DNA from: Saksenaea vasiformis B4078
Taxonomy: Eukaryota > Mucoromycota > Mucoromycetes > Mucorales > Saksenaeaceae
NCBI GenBank assembly: GCA_000697055.1
Contig: JNDT01002392.1
Coordinates: forward strand, 124,001-188,000
DNA length: 64,000 nucleotides
Direction: 5' to 3'
Part shown: positions 34,927-47,503 of the stretch, piece by piece
How positions within the stretch are numbered: position 1 is the first letter of the stretch
How the letters are laid out: each line of letters begins with the position of its first letter
Program-made: the position numbers and the translations under genes
The notes under the pieces: model-generated
Seen by the model: the letters and a program-made list of their open reading frames with translations, nothing else
Databases searched by the model: none
What the model was told of the DNA's origin: nothing

Positions 34927-37900
34927 TCATGTCGCATGATGTCGCCTGGACTTCATACGTAAATGGAAGGACTTGTCAAAGACGCTAGTCCGTTTACTAT
35001 TCCTTCGCGGTCTAGCTTGTTGTTTCGGCGGTGACAAATGCGTAGTGTCTCCATTGTTTTCTTCTTCTTCTTCTTCTTCTTCTCCCTCTTCGTCGTCCTC
35101 AGGAACGCAGTCGTACAAACTGCTCCTGTCATCGCTTTGAATCGAACGTAGCATTTTCTGAGCGCGTATAGAGACGGAATCAGAGTGTGCTGAATGCATA
35201 CTGTGCATACTACGCATACTAGTCGATCGTTGGAGCCGTGTGCCTCGCTCACCACGTCGTCTTGTCTTTGTTTCGATACTGCCACTCCGTAATTTCTCCA
35301 TTAACCTATCCATGATCGCCTTCTCTTCATCTTGACCATTCGTAGTATCTAATAATTGTGTTACTACGTATAGCGAAAAAAAAAGTAACGAGGTAAGCAT
35401 ACATTGGCTTATCTCTACACCCTTGGTCTTGGGCGGCACGCCATTTCGTAACCTGTTACGACGTTCATGCTCGCGTAGGCGTTGCCGCTCCAAGCGTTCT
35501 CGTTTTTGTTTCGATTCTTTCAGATCAGACAAGCATTTCTACAAAACCAAAAAAAAAAAAAAATTAAGCTTTCTCTCTCAATCTCGCACCTTATCAATCA
35601 CTTACGTCCCAACTTGAAGTAAACCGTTTAAAAATACCAAAGAATTCGTCAGGTTCTATCTTGGCGGCATTTTCTCCATAGTAATGAACCACTTGTTGAT
35701 AGGAATTCTCCATTCTTTCTTTAAGTTCACAGATATTTTGGAACTTTTCGGATGCTTCTTCATGGAATGCTTTCATCACTTCCACAAACCGATCGTTTGG
35801 ATTGTCTACTGTTTCAAATGTCTCCAGCACTTGCCCAAGCCTGGTCAATCCTGAACGAAGTTCATGGAACTCGCTGCCCATTTCTGCTTTCGAAGCTAAT
35901 TCAAAACATGAGTTACCTTCTACTTTCTCTTATTCCCTTTACCCCTCGAAGCAGCGCCGCAGGGATCAAGCTCCTCCAAAAACTGGGCTGTCGATGGAAA
36001 ATTCTTTTCGACTGTATCAACCAGAAAATGCAGTAGCGTTGTTGAACTGGTCGCCCCTTTTGTATCAACAAGCTAACATAGTATACCTCATTAATTCTCA
36101 ACAGAACGAGATCAAAGCTCCTTATTTTTTTCTTTTTTCTTTTTTTTTTTTACCTTGTTGATACTATCTATTTTGACGCCAAATGCACCCCCACGGTACG
36201 TTTTGCCATTTAGAAAGTTGCCAATAGCTAAAATAAGCTATTATAAAACATAAACATAAACATGCAGGAGTCAAATGAAGCACTTACCTGAAGTAATTCT
36301 CTAAAATGGACCGCATCCTTCAAAGATATAGATGCTTCCAACACAGATGACATTTGCTGCATGTCCGTATGTGAACCACCGTTCTAACCTGCTTTCCTTT
36401 TTCCTTTTTTTCCCTTACCTTGAACACCTGGTTGTATTTGTCCCAAAAAGTTGCTTTAAACAGCATACATTCTATTCGTTCTTTAAAACGTTCAATCTTC
36501 ATAATCTAAGTAATAAACGCATGTCAACAAATGGTTTTATCCTGCAGGCTAAAGAAGACCAAATTTTACCTGGAGGCAAAACTGTTCGGGTGGTGACAGG
36601 TCCAACATTTCTTCAGGTGCTACAGTGCAGTAAGGTGCTAATTTGCCTGTTTCTTCCGCTGTTGGTAGATATTTTAACATGTTCTGTAACAACTGGTCAT
36701 CTTCAAAGTATGGATCCATACTGACAATCCGTGCACCAATATCATTAAAAGGTATCTTTTTAGTGACGGTCGTAATAAAGATATCTGTTTCATTCAATCA
36801 ACCCCTTCGTTATCTTCCTGTATTTTTGTACTTACGCAAGTTGCATGCTTTTTTTGAATCTAACACATGGATACGTTCTTTCGGTCGCTTCATCTTGAGC
36901 TGTACAGTTGGTTTGGCCGCAAAGGACTTTTCAATATCGTCAAACACACCAACATTAGCAAGCTTATACTCCAAAGAAGGTTCAAGTAGCTGTTCCTTGC
37001 CATCTTGAGTAGGCTTTTCTCCTGCGTGATGACTCCATACGGTCTTTTCAATATTAAGAAAGTTCATTTTCTCCCATTGAACATGCTTTAGCTTCTGTTT
37101 TGGTTGAAAGACAATGGGCTTAAAGCCTACAGCGGGAGCTACAGAAGGAGGCGCAGGCATAGGGCCCGTCAGGATCTGCGGGCCATTCTGCGTAGAAGCG
37201 TGAGGTGCAGCCGCCACGGATGGTGGAGGGGGCGGAGGGGGCGGTGCTGTGTTCATTGATGTCGAAGCACTGGATGGTAGTGGTGTTGGTGGGGCTCCGA
37301 ACGTCGTGGAAATAGGTGGAGGTGGAGGTGGAGGTGGAGGCGGTGGTGGTGGCCCACTTGCTATAGGCACTGATGGTGGAGGTGGCGGCGGCGGTGGTGG
37401 TGGCGGAGGGGGAGGTGGAGGGGGAGGTGGAGGTGGTGGTGGTGACAACTCATTTTCTGCGGGAATAGATGGTGGTGGTGGTGGTGGCGGTGGGGGCGGA
37501 GGAGGAGGAGAAGGAGAAGGAGAAGGAGTGGTAGAAGCAGGATGAGGAGGAGGGGAAGAAGCATCTGTTCCTGATGTTATGTCCTTGAGGGTGTCTTTCG
37601 TGTCATTGTCCTGTGAGGTAGGTAGGAAATCTAGGCCTTCGAAAGAAGTAGCCACTGGCGATTCCACAAGTGTGTCCAACTCTTCTACGTGGTTCGATGT
37701 TTTTGTGTGGCTGTCCTCATTTGATCTATCTTGTTCGTTGGCTGATGACAATGACCGTGCGCTGATATCATTTGTTCCCGTGGTTTTTTTGCTCGATATA
37801 CTACTCGCATCCGTTGTCGTGACAGATCGAGGCACATCATCTGTCGTTGATTGTCGTTCCTTTTTTATCGTAGTACCTGTCCGCTTTACAAAATTCGTCA

Positions 37901-40621
37901 TCTTCGAACCGATTTTATTACGCAAGGACTGGACAGATAAACCCTGCGACTGACTAGCAACGATAGGTTCGACGAGTGAATCGGTCTAAGAATGATATGT
38001 CAGTTTATATCCAACGGTATTTTTTTTTTTACCAACCGAGAAAGTGCGTTTCTGTGGGTCATAGTTGGCATTTTTCACGTTCCACATCTTGATGTCTGCT
38101 TCTGTTTTATGTCGCCGGCTACGAAGACTTCGATCTCTTTTTGGGCCTCCGTATTCCGTCAGTTCCCGAATTGTGTCGTATAAGCGTTTGATCTGTGCAT
38201 CCATCGCTTCGACCGTATTTTGGTGTTCTATTTCAAGATCATCTAGTCTTTGTTGAAGTACACCACGCGTTTGTTCCGCTACTCGTAAGCTACGCTCTAA
38301 AGACTCATTTTTCGCCCTCAGCTGTCCGACAAGTCCATCTATAGAAAATGACTTAGATTTGACTTGAGAACCCGCATGGCTTTACCTGCTTTCCGGTCCA
38401 CTTGTGCTCTCAGCTCAGCTTCACGCTCTTGTGCTCGCGCAGCCAATTCTTTCGCTTCTTCAGCATCTCTCAGCGCCTGTTCTAATTCATCCTCTTCCGC
38501 AAATCGCGAGATCAGATCACCCACAGTAATGCCGTAGATGCTCGAAAAATCGTTTGGTATTCCCTTTCTATCCAAGACGATCTGAGATACAAGTGATTCT
38601 ATTAACTGATAGTATCGGTTCCTAGATGTAAATCTGATCAGTTTTTCCCTCATGGATGGGTTGTTGGGACGAAAACCTTTTCTCGCTATCACATTGAATC
38701 AACAATAGATGTTGAAGAATGCTTTGTAAAAATTCGTATGCTCGCGTGCCATTGATGGATAACAAGATTGTATCGAGAATTTCTATAGGATCTCTGGTAT
38801 CGTTCAGCACTAAGCCTCCATAGAGTGATGCTGTGTCATTCTCCTCGAGTTCCCGAAAGAGATCGATCTTTCGATTAAGTATCTCGTTGTTTAACTGGCC
38901 TATCTTGTCGAGCACCTGCTGCAACCCACTTTGATAAAGTTGATTACGCAGTGCTACACGCACTTCCTGTTCTACAACCGTGTCTGGATCGACAAGGGCG
39001 TTGATTAGCAGCAGGTTGGCAAGCTAATTTTCACTATTGCGTTAGTCTAACAATTCTTTGCCATGTAGAAAAAAAAAACATTTTTTCTTTTTTACCGCGT
39101 ATTCCATTAATTGTGTATCGGGGTTGGATGCCATCCCAAATTGCTTGTAGTCCCTGCTCGCTCCAACAAACGAGCCCATTTTTCCTCTTCCATCTAACAC
39201 CTTTTCTAATGTCTTGAGCCAAGCGTCAAATCTGCCGTACTCTTCCTCGTACTCTTTTAGCAGCTCCATGCCTTGCAAGACCATGGAATGTCCAGACGGC
39301 TGTTCACAATAACACATGAATGTAAGCGCATCACAAGCAAGTCTTCGCGCAGGCACGTAGGGAGAGAGAAGTGATATGGCCATATTGTTGATACAATGCG
39401 ATCCACTCAAAGCTTCTTGGATGCCGTACTAAGAGATCCAAAAAAAAAAAGAAAAGTATTTTTAATCAATGCCACAGATACCCACACACACACGCGCGCG
39501 CTAACGCTAGGCGTATATTTACATACCACATTATTAAACATAGACCTTAGACATTTGATAATCTCTAGCTCTAGCAGACAATCCTGCTGGTTTCTAATAA
39601 GAATAATTTTAATACCACGACAACTTTTAACACATGAATGATATTTTCTAACCTGCCTGACTTTCGGTTGATACGACCAAGCTCGTTAGCAATAACTTGC
39701 ATACCGCGTTCATCTATGAATCGTCGAACCCAACTGCGACCATCCAGATGATATCAATCTTTGAATATCTCGCATTTCTCCCATCCCCCTTTTTTTTTTA
39801 TATTATTTTCTTTTACCTTAATGGCATTGTTCTCAACCGCACCGACAAGTCCGAAATGAGCTTTAATGTAATCGGCTTCTTTTCAGATCTCAGAAATGCA
39901 TTGATATAGTATTCTGGCGATAGTTTGTTGTCTTGTTCCTGTGCTTTCGTTGGGACCGGCTTCTTGTTGGCTGTCGATCCGAGTTTCGTCAGTTGGTTCT
40001 CGTTACACAGAATCCACCATTTTTTGTCGATCGGTAACTCTCGGAGACTTGCATCTCCCAGATTCAGATTAAGACGACCCTGAAACAAATCAGTTCGGGT
40101 CAGTCCATGGAACAAAAGTATAATAAATTATTATCATTCTTATTACTTACCGCAGCTTCAGCAAAGAGGCCTTCAACGTTCTCATCGGACGGCCGTTCGT
40201 TCATGCTATTTCCAAACATACCGGTCCATGGTCCACTGGATTCGCTGGTGCCGGTAAGAACGGAGCTAACCGAGTATAGGCTTTGTGGTGGCGAATTGAC
40301 TTATGTGTGTTTTTGTTCAGTTTACTACCATTTTTGTTTGTTGCTCGTTATTTTACCACTCGATCGCCATTCCTGTAATGAATCGGTTGTGGTGTTGGCT
40401 GAACTGTAGGTATTCGTATGTGTCGGACTGATCGGACTTGAGATCGTGATTCCCACAGGCGATCGTTCGGGGGAGTGTAATGATGGTGGAGGGCGTGGAC
40501 GGATCGCCACATGAAGCGAACCAGCTTTGGAAACCTTGGTCAGAGTACCGCCAGTACGTTTGTGTAGGCGAGACTTTGTCTTCACACGGCGGTCCGCACC
40601 AAGATTGGAGAGCAAACCCAT
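34927..40621 (-). CDS. Formin of the Bni1/SepA type (GBD-FH3, FH1, FH2, DAD)
   Basis: Eighteen exons join in phase to about 1535 aa: 40621-40357, 40299-40151, 40079-39817, 39733-39653, 39593-39527, 39428-39096, 39023-38677, 38621-38386, 38338-38037, 37985-36836, 36784-36570, 36505-36419, 36356-36288, 36237-36154, 36072-35943, 35895-35606, 35538-35421, 35348-34927. Order: Ser-rich N-terminus, GBD/FH3 autoinhibitory and Rho-binding region (DLSVRLRTMPLSWVRRFID, SILQHLLLI), coiled coil (EEDELEQALRDAEEAKE), a Ser/Thr linker, long proline runs of FH1 (~37220-37520), FH2 (LKHVQWEKMN, LQLILAIGNFLNG, TTLLHFLVDTVEKNFP), and a basic tail (LMEKLRSGS region) with a DAD-like segment and acidic stretch. Formins nucleate and elongate unbranched actin filaments with profilin at growing tips and septa, controlled by Rho GTPases. 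The 55-nt intron at 38622-38676 mimics a frameshift if missed. Confidence 0.93.
37218..37516 (-). repeat. Proline-codon repeat of the formin FH1 domain
   Basis: On the plus strand this is nearly pure (GGN)n, mostly GGTGGA and GGCGGT units, in several blocks separated by short linkers. On the coding strand it specifies runs of up to about 22 prolines that bind profilin-actin and SH3/WW partners. The purine strand has many G-tracts, so length variation and assembly error are likely here. Confidence 0.85.
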
Positions 40622-41229
40622 TCGAAAAGAGGGCGATTCTGCAAGTTTGCTATGGAAACAAAAAAGGACACCTGTTGTTTTATTTTCGTTGTCAAAAAGC
40701 CGTGGCTCAATTAGGCAACTGTTTTTGTGCGTCTCTTGGGGCGGGCAAGTTGGATGTGGCGTTTGTACGACTTTTTATAGTATTTTTCCTATGATTTTGG
40801 AGTTAGCTTCTAGATTGAAGCACTGTGCTTTAAAGTTTCTTTTTTTATTTTATTTTTTACTTCATTCAATGTTGTTACTTTGCTGTGTCGTTATTACTCC
40901 TCCTCCATGTTTACGACTGTGAAATTGACACATTCCCCATTATCTGAGACAAAAAAGACGTACCAGAAACGGGGTTTCATCATCTCATGCAGAAGACGTG
41001 TCGGTGATAGGGTTTTCTATCGTCTCATGAATAGGGTGCGTCGGAAACAGGACCCCATTGTCTCATGCAGAAGGTGTGTTGAAGATAGGGTCCTATCATC
41101 TCACACACACACACACACACAAAAAAGACGTTTCGGATAACGGGAAATGATGCGTACTCTAAGGGGAATACTAATCTTTCCTTTTTCTTTTTTCAATACA
41201 TTTTATTCGCCTTTTTCTTTATCAAACCA
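40622..41229. other. Spacer with short tandem repeat, formin promoter side
   Basis: Contains the formin 5' flank and, at about 40975-41100, three and a bit imperfect copies of a 38-40 base unit (core CTCATGCAGAAG..GTGT...GATAGG), followed by a short (CA)n tract. A pyrimidine-rich leader precedes the ATG at 41230. Confidence 0.5.
40975..41120. repeat. Imperfect ~39-bp tandem repeat followed by (CA)n
   Basis: Units begin near 40975, 41013, 41053 and 41091. They share the pattern TCATCTCATGCAGAAG then a GTGT-containing segment and a final GATAGG or ACAGG. A (CA)9-like tract follows at about 41101-41120. No coding function is apparent. Confidence 0.6.
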
Positions 41230-41517
41230 ATGTATGGCAGACTATCTGGAAAACAAAAACACATGGACATGGAAGAGATGCAAAGATTATTATCTAGGCA
41301 TATGACTCCAGCGTGTCCGAGCATGAATTCAGGAGGATTAAGCATGATAGTCCATCGTTTCAATAAATGTAATCTTTACGACAACAAGCATCGACCATTG
41401 AGAAAAAAAGGCATTAGTTCAGGTGCAAGTGGCGGATACTTTCGGGGTAAGTTAGAAGACATCGCCGCATTATTTCCTTTTACTAACGATGAAATAAGTT
41501 ATATGCCGCTCCAATAA
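41230..41517 (+). CDS. Hypothetical small protein, 95 aa
   Basis: Single open frame starting MYGRLSGKQKHMDMEEMQ with a favourable AACCAATG start context and a T/C-rich leader. The composition is balanced and basic, with no signal peptide, membrane helix or known motif. A GT donor-like site near 41445 could extend it into another exon, but no partner exon is convincing. Expression and coding status are unproven. Confidence 0.35.
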   Translation: MYGRLSGKQKHMDMEEMQRLLSRHMTPACPSMNSGGLSMIVHRFNKCNLYDNKHRPLRKKGISSGASGGYFRGKLEDIAALFPFTNDEISYMPLQ

Positions 41518-43603
41518 ATTTTGCGTCCATGGGAGGACCTAGTTCATGTAATGTATGATTACCCTGTCATAGACACTATGCTAAGTAACGTATGTCTGTT
41601 TTTCTTTTTCAGCGCAGAGTTTATTTAGAGTAAACGTAGACGCATATTTCAGTTTTACTAGGCTCACTCCACTGGCTGCTGTTTTTTTTTTTTTTCATTG
41701 GCATTGGCGCCGCTTAAAACTTATCGTATCACCTGAGAATGAAGTTGACATCTCCGCCATTGTTAAAAAAAAAAAGATGAAACGATGACCCCCTTCTAAT
41801 TTGCAGAAATGCTATGAGAACTAAAAAGGACTGCAGCGTATCACGCAAATAGTTATATTCCTTTCTCTATATTAAAAAAAAATTCTTAGATATTTAGAGT
41901 TCCGGTTGGACGATTGGTTGAACCTCGGCCCAGCTACGCCCTGTTAAGGTGCGAGGTTGTAACGGAAATATTCTTCCCTCCCTCCCCTCACCAACGTTGT
42001 AAGGAAGAAAGCTAATAATAAATGCAAATCAATTGCTCACTATCTTCGGGAAGACCTTCTTGCTATGCCAACATAGTACTCTATCCAAGACACACGCTGA
42101 ACGATCCCAACTAGACTTCCTATACGTGAAGGCGCCAAAGAACCAGCGACCATAGCATTGGGTAATTATGAACAGGATTGTCAGATATACAATGGTATTG
42201 TTATCGTCAGTACAAATGACTATTTTTGTGTGTCAGCGGACTCGATGACCGAGGCGATTACGTGCATGACAGGCGATAAATGACATGGTAGACCAAATCA
42301 ACAGTCCGCGACGAAGAATCTCGATCATGCAAAAGTAGCTAGATTGCATGATGGAGAGCATCAAACAGAGTACAGTAATCCGGATAGAATTGGATTTGTG
42401 GAGAGACCGAGAATTGAAACAGTGTCGTAGCAGGGCCACATGTCCGGCTACATAGTTACCTCTAAACAGAAGCTGACACGGTGAAATCTACGGTGGCCAA
42501 ATTGGGATCTCCTTTTCCGAAAACTATGTCCATCAAGAGGGAAAGGCAAGCTTAAGTTGTTCGTAGTTTCCTGTCGACAAAGTCTTCCACCTCTGGGGTA
42601 GGATATGCACGTACATTGTGTCCTATTCGTCATCTTGGAGTAACAGACAATGCGAGATACATATTCCAGGAAATGATGTAGTACGTGGACAACTGCATGT
42701 GGTGGACGAACGTGAAGCCGGTGCCCTTGTCGGCGGCTTGCCTTCTTCTGGATTGATTTCTGGGCACCTCGCTTTGGAAAGCTGAGAGGCAATCTGATTG
42801 TCCAAAAGGAAGTTTTAATAAAGATAGTGTGTGTTTTCAAGAAAAGCACAGTATACAACCTATCTGTGATGAGTGCGGCAAATGTAATGGGGCTAAGATT
42901 ACATACCTCGACTCGATGAGACATTATGCGCCAGAATAGCTTCCATAAGAGGCGAAGTGTCAACGTGCTACGAAACTTTATCACAGTGCTAAAGATCTTC
43001 TTTGTTTCTGCACACGACGTAATTTTTGGTTTGAATATGTTTTTTTTTTTTTCATGGATAGCACCGGTAAGTTTATGTGTTGACCAGTAAATGCATGATG
43101 TTGAGGTGGATGCCGCATGCGTTGGTGTTCAGGATATCACAAGTTACGGACTGTGGTAGTAGTATGACAGAAAGGAAGGGTTTACCATACAGGGAAGTTA
43201 AAGAGAGCACCAAAACCGCTTGTTAACCTTAATCTTATCTCAACAAAGTTGAAAGCTGTCAGAATGTAACCCTGGCATTTGCTTTTATATAGCATGGTTA
43301 CATCAGTGGATATACATTAAGCCATCAAGAAAAATAGTAGGTCTTCAGATCAGCTGTTCTTTTTTTCTGTTATCATGATCGGTTTTTTTATATATATATT
43401 TATTTTTGATGCAAAACTAGTAATACAACAACAATAATAGCGTTCAGTGCGAGAAAAAGAATAGAGATATGATCTTTTTTTTTTTTTCATCTTGCGAATA
43501 TGCCAAACAAAGGAATTAAATCTACAGTACTGGTACAAGCAAAGGAAAAGAAAAAAATGTAAATGTGTGCGTGTGATTAAGAAAGACAGAGAGAGAAAGA
43601 GAA

Positions 43604-43693
<90 letters not shown>

Positions 43694-43709
43694 TGCGTAC
43701 GTGCGTGCT
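41518..43709. other. Spacer with simple repeats, no clear gene
   Basis: About 2.2 kb containing T and A runs (near 41685, 41767, 43040, 43475) and the (GA)n tract at its right end. The portion 42230-42980 has more even base composition and several overlapping open frames, possibly decayed coding or transposon DNA, but no family is recognised. Confidence 0.4.
43585..43691. repeat. (GA)n microsatellite next to the REG1-like stop codon
   Basis: A purine tract of AGAGAA words passing into about 35 uninterrupted GA units, ending some 19 bases beyond the REG1-like stop codon. It therefore lies in that gene's 3' UTR, where the transcript carries (CU)n. Confidence 0.9.
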
Positions 43710-45442
43710 TTATGAATGATTAGGTTGTGATGATGATGTGGATGAAGAGGAGGAGGTGGAGGATGTTGGTTTCGACCAAAGATAGGAAGACGCCATCTGA
43801 GCGATTTGGCCGAAGAGAGACGCTGAATTGTTTCGCTGCTCTTGATCCATGCGTTGAATATCTTCTATTTTTTGATAACTTGATGTTCGTACAACTTGAG
43901 GCATGTTGGCATCAATGGTGGAAGGTTCACTGACTGCAGGCGATTTAGGTGAGATATGAGGTCCTGGAGCAGAGGCGCGAGAAGTAGTCGTAGTAATTGT
44001 AGTAGTAGCCGCGTGTGATGATGATGATGATGATGATGAACCTTCCTTTACTTCACCTTCACCTTCTTCTTCTTCCTCCTGTGTATCCCAATCATCATCA
44101 TCGTCAAAATCATAGGCACCATCGTCCTCCGTTTCGGTTGGTCCTATCACATCGTAGACACACGACTGGCCAACCCATTGTATCGCACTGTTCTGCGCCT
44201 GTTGTCCTGAAGACAAATGATTGGGTCGTCTTCGTACAGGAACGTAATGCATCGATTGCCCATCGCTGTCGTTGTCATCATCCCAGGAAGAAATGGAGTC
44301 CCTACGTAGACCAAAGGCGGCTGGTCCGGAGGAAGAGGAAGACGACAGGGAAGACACGTCTGTTTCATGCTCCGACTGCGAGCTGCTCTTCAGGCGTGCG
44401 GGTGCGATTTTTTTGATAGACGACCTTGGTTGACGCATCAAAATAGGGTCATCGTCATCATCGTCGTCGTCATCGTCATTGTCGTTGTCGTCGTTGTCTT
44501 CGGATGATTCTTCTTCATCACTGCTAATGTGTTGTTGCCTTGACGGCTTGGTTTCGTCGCTACTTGACAGGGCAATACATTGTTCGACGTACTGGTTGAA
44601 TCTCAATTTCGGCTGTCGATGTGTGGCAATCACTGCTGGTGAGAAAGCGCCTAGTTGTTTGTTTGCTTCCGCGATGGACATATTTGGTGCCAGCGATAGA
44701 TTCTCGACATGTAATTCCGAAGCCGACCGTTTCAATCTTTCAGACATGGTTATTTTTTTTAGCGCCGATTTCAATGGTCGACCAGTGGATGCGGTTGGAC
44801 CTTGTGGCACCTTCTCTTGTTGTTGCGAAGAAGACTGTGACGGCGATGGTAGTGGTAGTGAGGAGGAGGACGAAGATGCGAGTTCTGTTTCCTTCTTGTA
44901 GGAGGAGGACGAGGAGGATGTGGTGGCGACAACAGGAGGAGTCGTTTCAGCAGGAGAAGGTGTCGTAGCAGGAGGAAATGAGGGTGTCATCAAGCCAAGG
45001 GTATCTTCCGTGCTGGAAATTTTCGGTTTTGCGTATCGATCTTCTTCGTTGTCAATCACTCTGTGCAGTGGACCATAAAGCCATGTTACATCACTGTCTT
45101 TCAACCTTTTTGACCAAAAAAAAAAAACCCCAAAGTGATATAAGCTTATTTTGCTCTTTTTTCCACAGACCAAGTTTTCTTTTTTTTGTTTTACCAGTTC
45201 AAGGTTTCTGGGCTCACTGTCTTGAGTTTGTTTTTTTGTTTTGCCCAAGTTCGCCATGATGCATTCTCTAATCGGAGACCGTTGACAATATCGTTCTTCT
45301 GTTTTGTCACTCGTTGCCATGACGCAGCCAGATCGAACTCATCAAAGTCATAGGAAAGGTAATCGACACACACTTCCGGTAACTGGACATGACGATTTTG
45401 AGATTCATAATCATCGCGCACGGCGTGCTTCTTAGGAAACAT
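43710..45442 (-). CDS. Reg1-like regulatory subunit of protein phosphatase 1
   Basis: Exons 45442-45195 and 45105-43710 encode 547 aa. The N-terminus carries the conserved block of the fungal Reg1/Psr family: CVDYLSYDFDEFDLAASW, GLRLENASWRTWAK and KLKTVSPETLNWLKDSDVTW, the last formed across the splice junction. An RVxF-type PP1 docking motif (KLRF in RQPKLRFNQYVEQC) follows. The rest is Ser/Asp/Glu-rich and probably disordered, with a 10-residue Asp run and poly-Ser tracts. In yeast Reg1 directs the phosphatase Glc7 to Snf1 and other targets to keep glucose-repressed genes off. The start is the first ATG in frame after a pyrimidine-rich leader. It is divergent from ETR1. Confidence 0.87.
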
Positions 45443-46097
45443 AACGGAAAGAAGAACAGATAAGGAAAAAGGAGGGGGAAGAGAACGGAATCGATAGGAA
45501 ATCGTAAATTGTCGGGACGAACATTTCCGTTCACCACCAACAAAAAAAATAAAAAAAAAGTTCCAAATGGTTTTACCGGACTTTCCCGGACTGTCACATG
45601 AAGTTCGACGACACTGGAGTTATTCAGGGCAGTTGTCCTTAGTCTTTTTCGGGTTATCAGCAAAACCTTGTTGACTCCATGTCATGTTTCAGGGCATGCT
45701 TAATAAAAAAAAAAAGAAAGGTTTTCTTTGCCGGCTACGCTGATAAAGAATGATAGTTGTGGAATTTGTATAAGCAACGTTTTATCAAATATGGACTGAT
45801 AACTAAATTATAAAAATTCAGTAGCGGGGGAGAGAACACCAGCAGTATGCAAGTATATAATAAACATATATACATACAGCTGCATCATGTTTTTTTCTAT
45901 GATTGTTTGGTTGTATATGTTTGTTTTAGTTATTGTTTAGCTGGTATCTACCTGTGCGAGGAGGAGGCAATGAAGAAAAAAGAGTTTTGAGATCGAACAA
46001 ACTTCATGTGACTTTTGATCCGGAAAAAAGAAAGAGGGAGATTCGGCACGCTGGTATTCAAATCTGTCTTTCCTTTTTCTTATTTTATTATTACAGC
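45443..46097. other. Divergent promoter region, REG1-like and ETR1
   Basis: About 650 bases between start codons. Pyrimidine-rich leaders precede each ATG, and a TATA-rich stretch lies at about 45855-45880. No specific binding site is claimed. Confidence 0.45.
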
Positions 46098-47503
46098 ATG
46101 GGACTTTTTATCCGCGCACTGAGACAACAGCCTTGCTTCCTTCGTCGGGCCTACTCGACCGCGGTATCAGATATCAATGCCTCCGCGATGGTGTATTCGT
46201 CCTATGGAAAGCCTTCAGAAGTGTTGAGGTTTGAGAAGTCTTGGACGTTGGTTGGAAAGAGAGTCATAATCTTTTTCCTTTTTTTTTATGTGCTTGCAGA
46301 TGGCATACTTACAAACTGCCGGCATTAACACCTGATACGGTCCAGGTGAAGTTTCTTGCGGCACCTATCAATCCCGCGGACGTGAACCAAATCCAGGGCG
46401 CCTACCCGATCAAGCCTCCGTTTGCCCCACTGGGTGACATCGAGGCCGCCGTGGCTGGTAACGAAGGTGTGGCCGAAGTCGTTGCTGTAGGTGAAAACGT
46501 CCGTTCGCACAAGGTAGGCGATCGCGTCGTTATGTCTAACGCTGGTTATGGCACCTGGCGTACCCATGCGACCGGACGTCCTGAGGACTTCCAGGTCCTA
46601 CCAAACACCGAGGGCGTTTCTCTTGTTCAACAAGCCACCATCGCGGTGAATCCTTGCACTGCTTACCGTATGCTGAAGGATTTTGTACAACTGAAGCCAG
46701 GTTAGCGAAAAAAAAAAGCAGAGGAATTCGTTTACATCATTCATACATACATACTAAATGATATACGTTAGGTGACTACGTTATCCAAAATGGCGGTAAC
46801 AGTGCAGTGGGTCAGGCTGTTATTCAATTGGCCAAGGCATGGGATATCAAAACGATCAATGTGGTGCGCAATCGGCAAGTGGACACAGAAAAAAAAACAC
46901 GTGTGTGGTCGAATGGGGGGACTGATGAATGAATGAATTTAAAGACCTGACCTTGATAAGCTCCGCCGAGAGTTGACCGATTTGGGAGCTACTCATGTTA
47001 TTACGGACGAGGAGCTTGGAACACATGAGATGCGTGCTCAGGTGAAAAGCTGGACAGGCAAGGCCGCACCTTTGCTTGGATTGAACTGTGTGGGTGGCAA
47101 GAGTGCCACGGAGATGGCACGTTATCTTGGGTAAATCATCGGAAACAGAAAAAGAAAAAAACAAAGACGAGTTGCGGTTAATATGTTTTGCATTGATAAT
47201 TTTAGAATGAATGGTAAATTCGTGACTTACGGCGCAATGGCTCGCGCCCCGCTTTCTTTACCAGCATCCATGCTGATCTTTAAAAACATCTCCTTCCATG
47301 GTTTCTGGGTATCCAAATGGGTGGAAACCCATAATATGGAAGAACGCGATGTGATGTTTAAGGACCTTCTTGAACTAATGCAGCAAGGCAAATTAGCCGA
47401 ACCTCGGTGGTCCAAAATTGACTGGAACGAAGACGCGATGAAACAAGCAGCTGAGCAGGGTATTCAAGGTTTTACCAAAGGAAAACAGGTGGTGTTCTTC
47501 TAA
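46098..47503 (+). CDS. ETR1: Mitochondrial 2-enoyl thioester reductase (Etr1/MECR)
   Basis: Five exons (46098-46228, 46300-46700, 46772-46874, 46945-47130, 47206-47503) encode 372 aa. The first ~22 residues are Arg-rich without acids, like a mitochondrial presequence. The MDR fold shows [21 protein letters not shown], whose Tyr matches the catalytic tyrosine of Etr1/MECR, then the NADPH-binding [15 protein letters not shown] and the family end [13 protein letters not shown]. It reduces trans-2-enoyl-ACP in mitochondrial fatty-acid synthesis, needed for lipoic acid and respiration. Exon 3 ends at a GC donor (CG|GCAAGT); a nearby GT would break the frame. The first intron starts GTTTGA and was placed to keep [10 protein letters not shown] in frame. 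Confidence 0.92.

Noticed and set aside
37249..37545. Poly-glycine open frame on the plus strand
   Set aside because: It is the complement of the proline-coding FH1 region of the formin.
38622..38700. Apparent frameshift in the formin FH3 region
   Set aside because: A 55-nt GT-AG intron (38622-38676) restores LLLI...RNRYYQLIESLVSQ, so no mutation is needed.
42233..42984. Overlapping open frames with balanced composition
   Set aside because: Neither strand gives a recognisable domain or consistent splice pattern, so no gene was called.
43492..43719. Arg/Glu repeat open frame
   Set aside because: It translates the (GA)n microsatellite and has no start context or conserved part.
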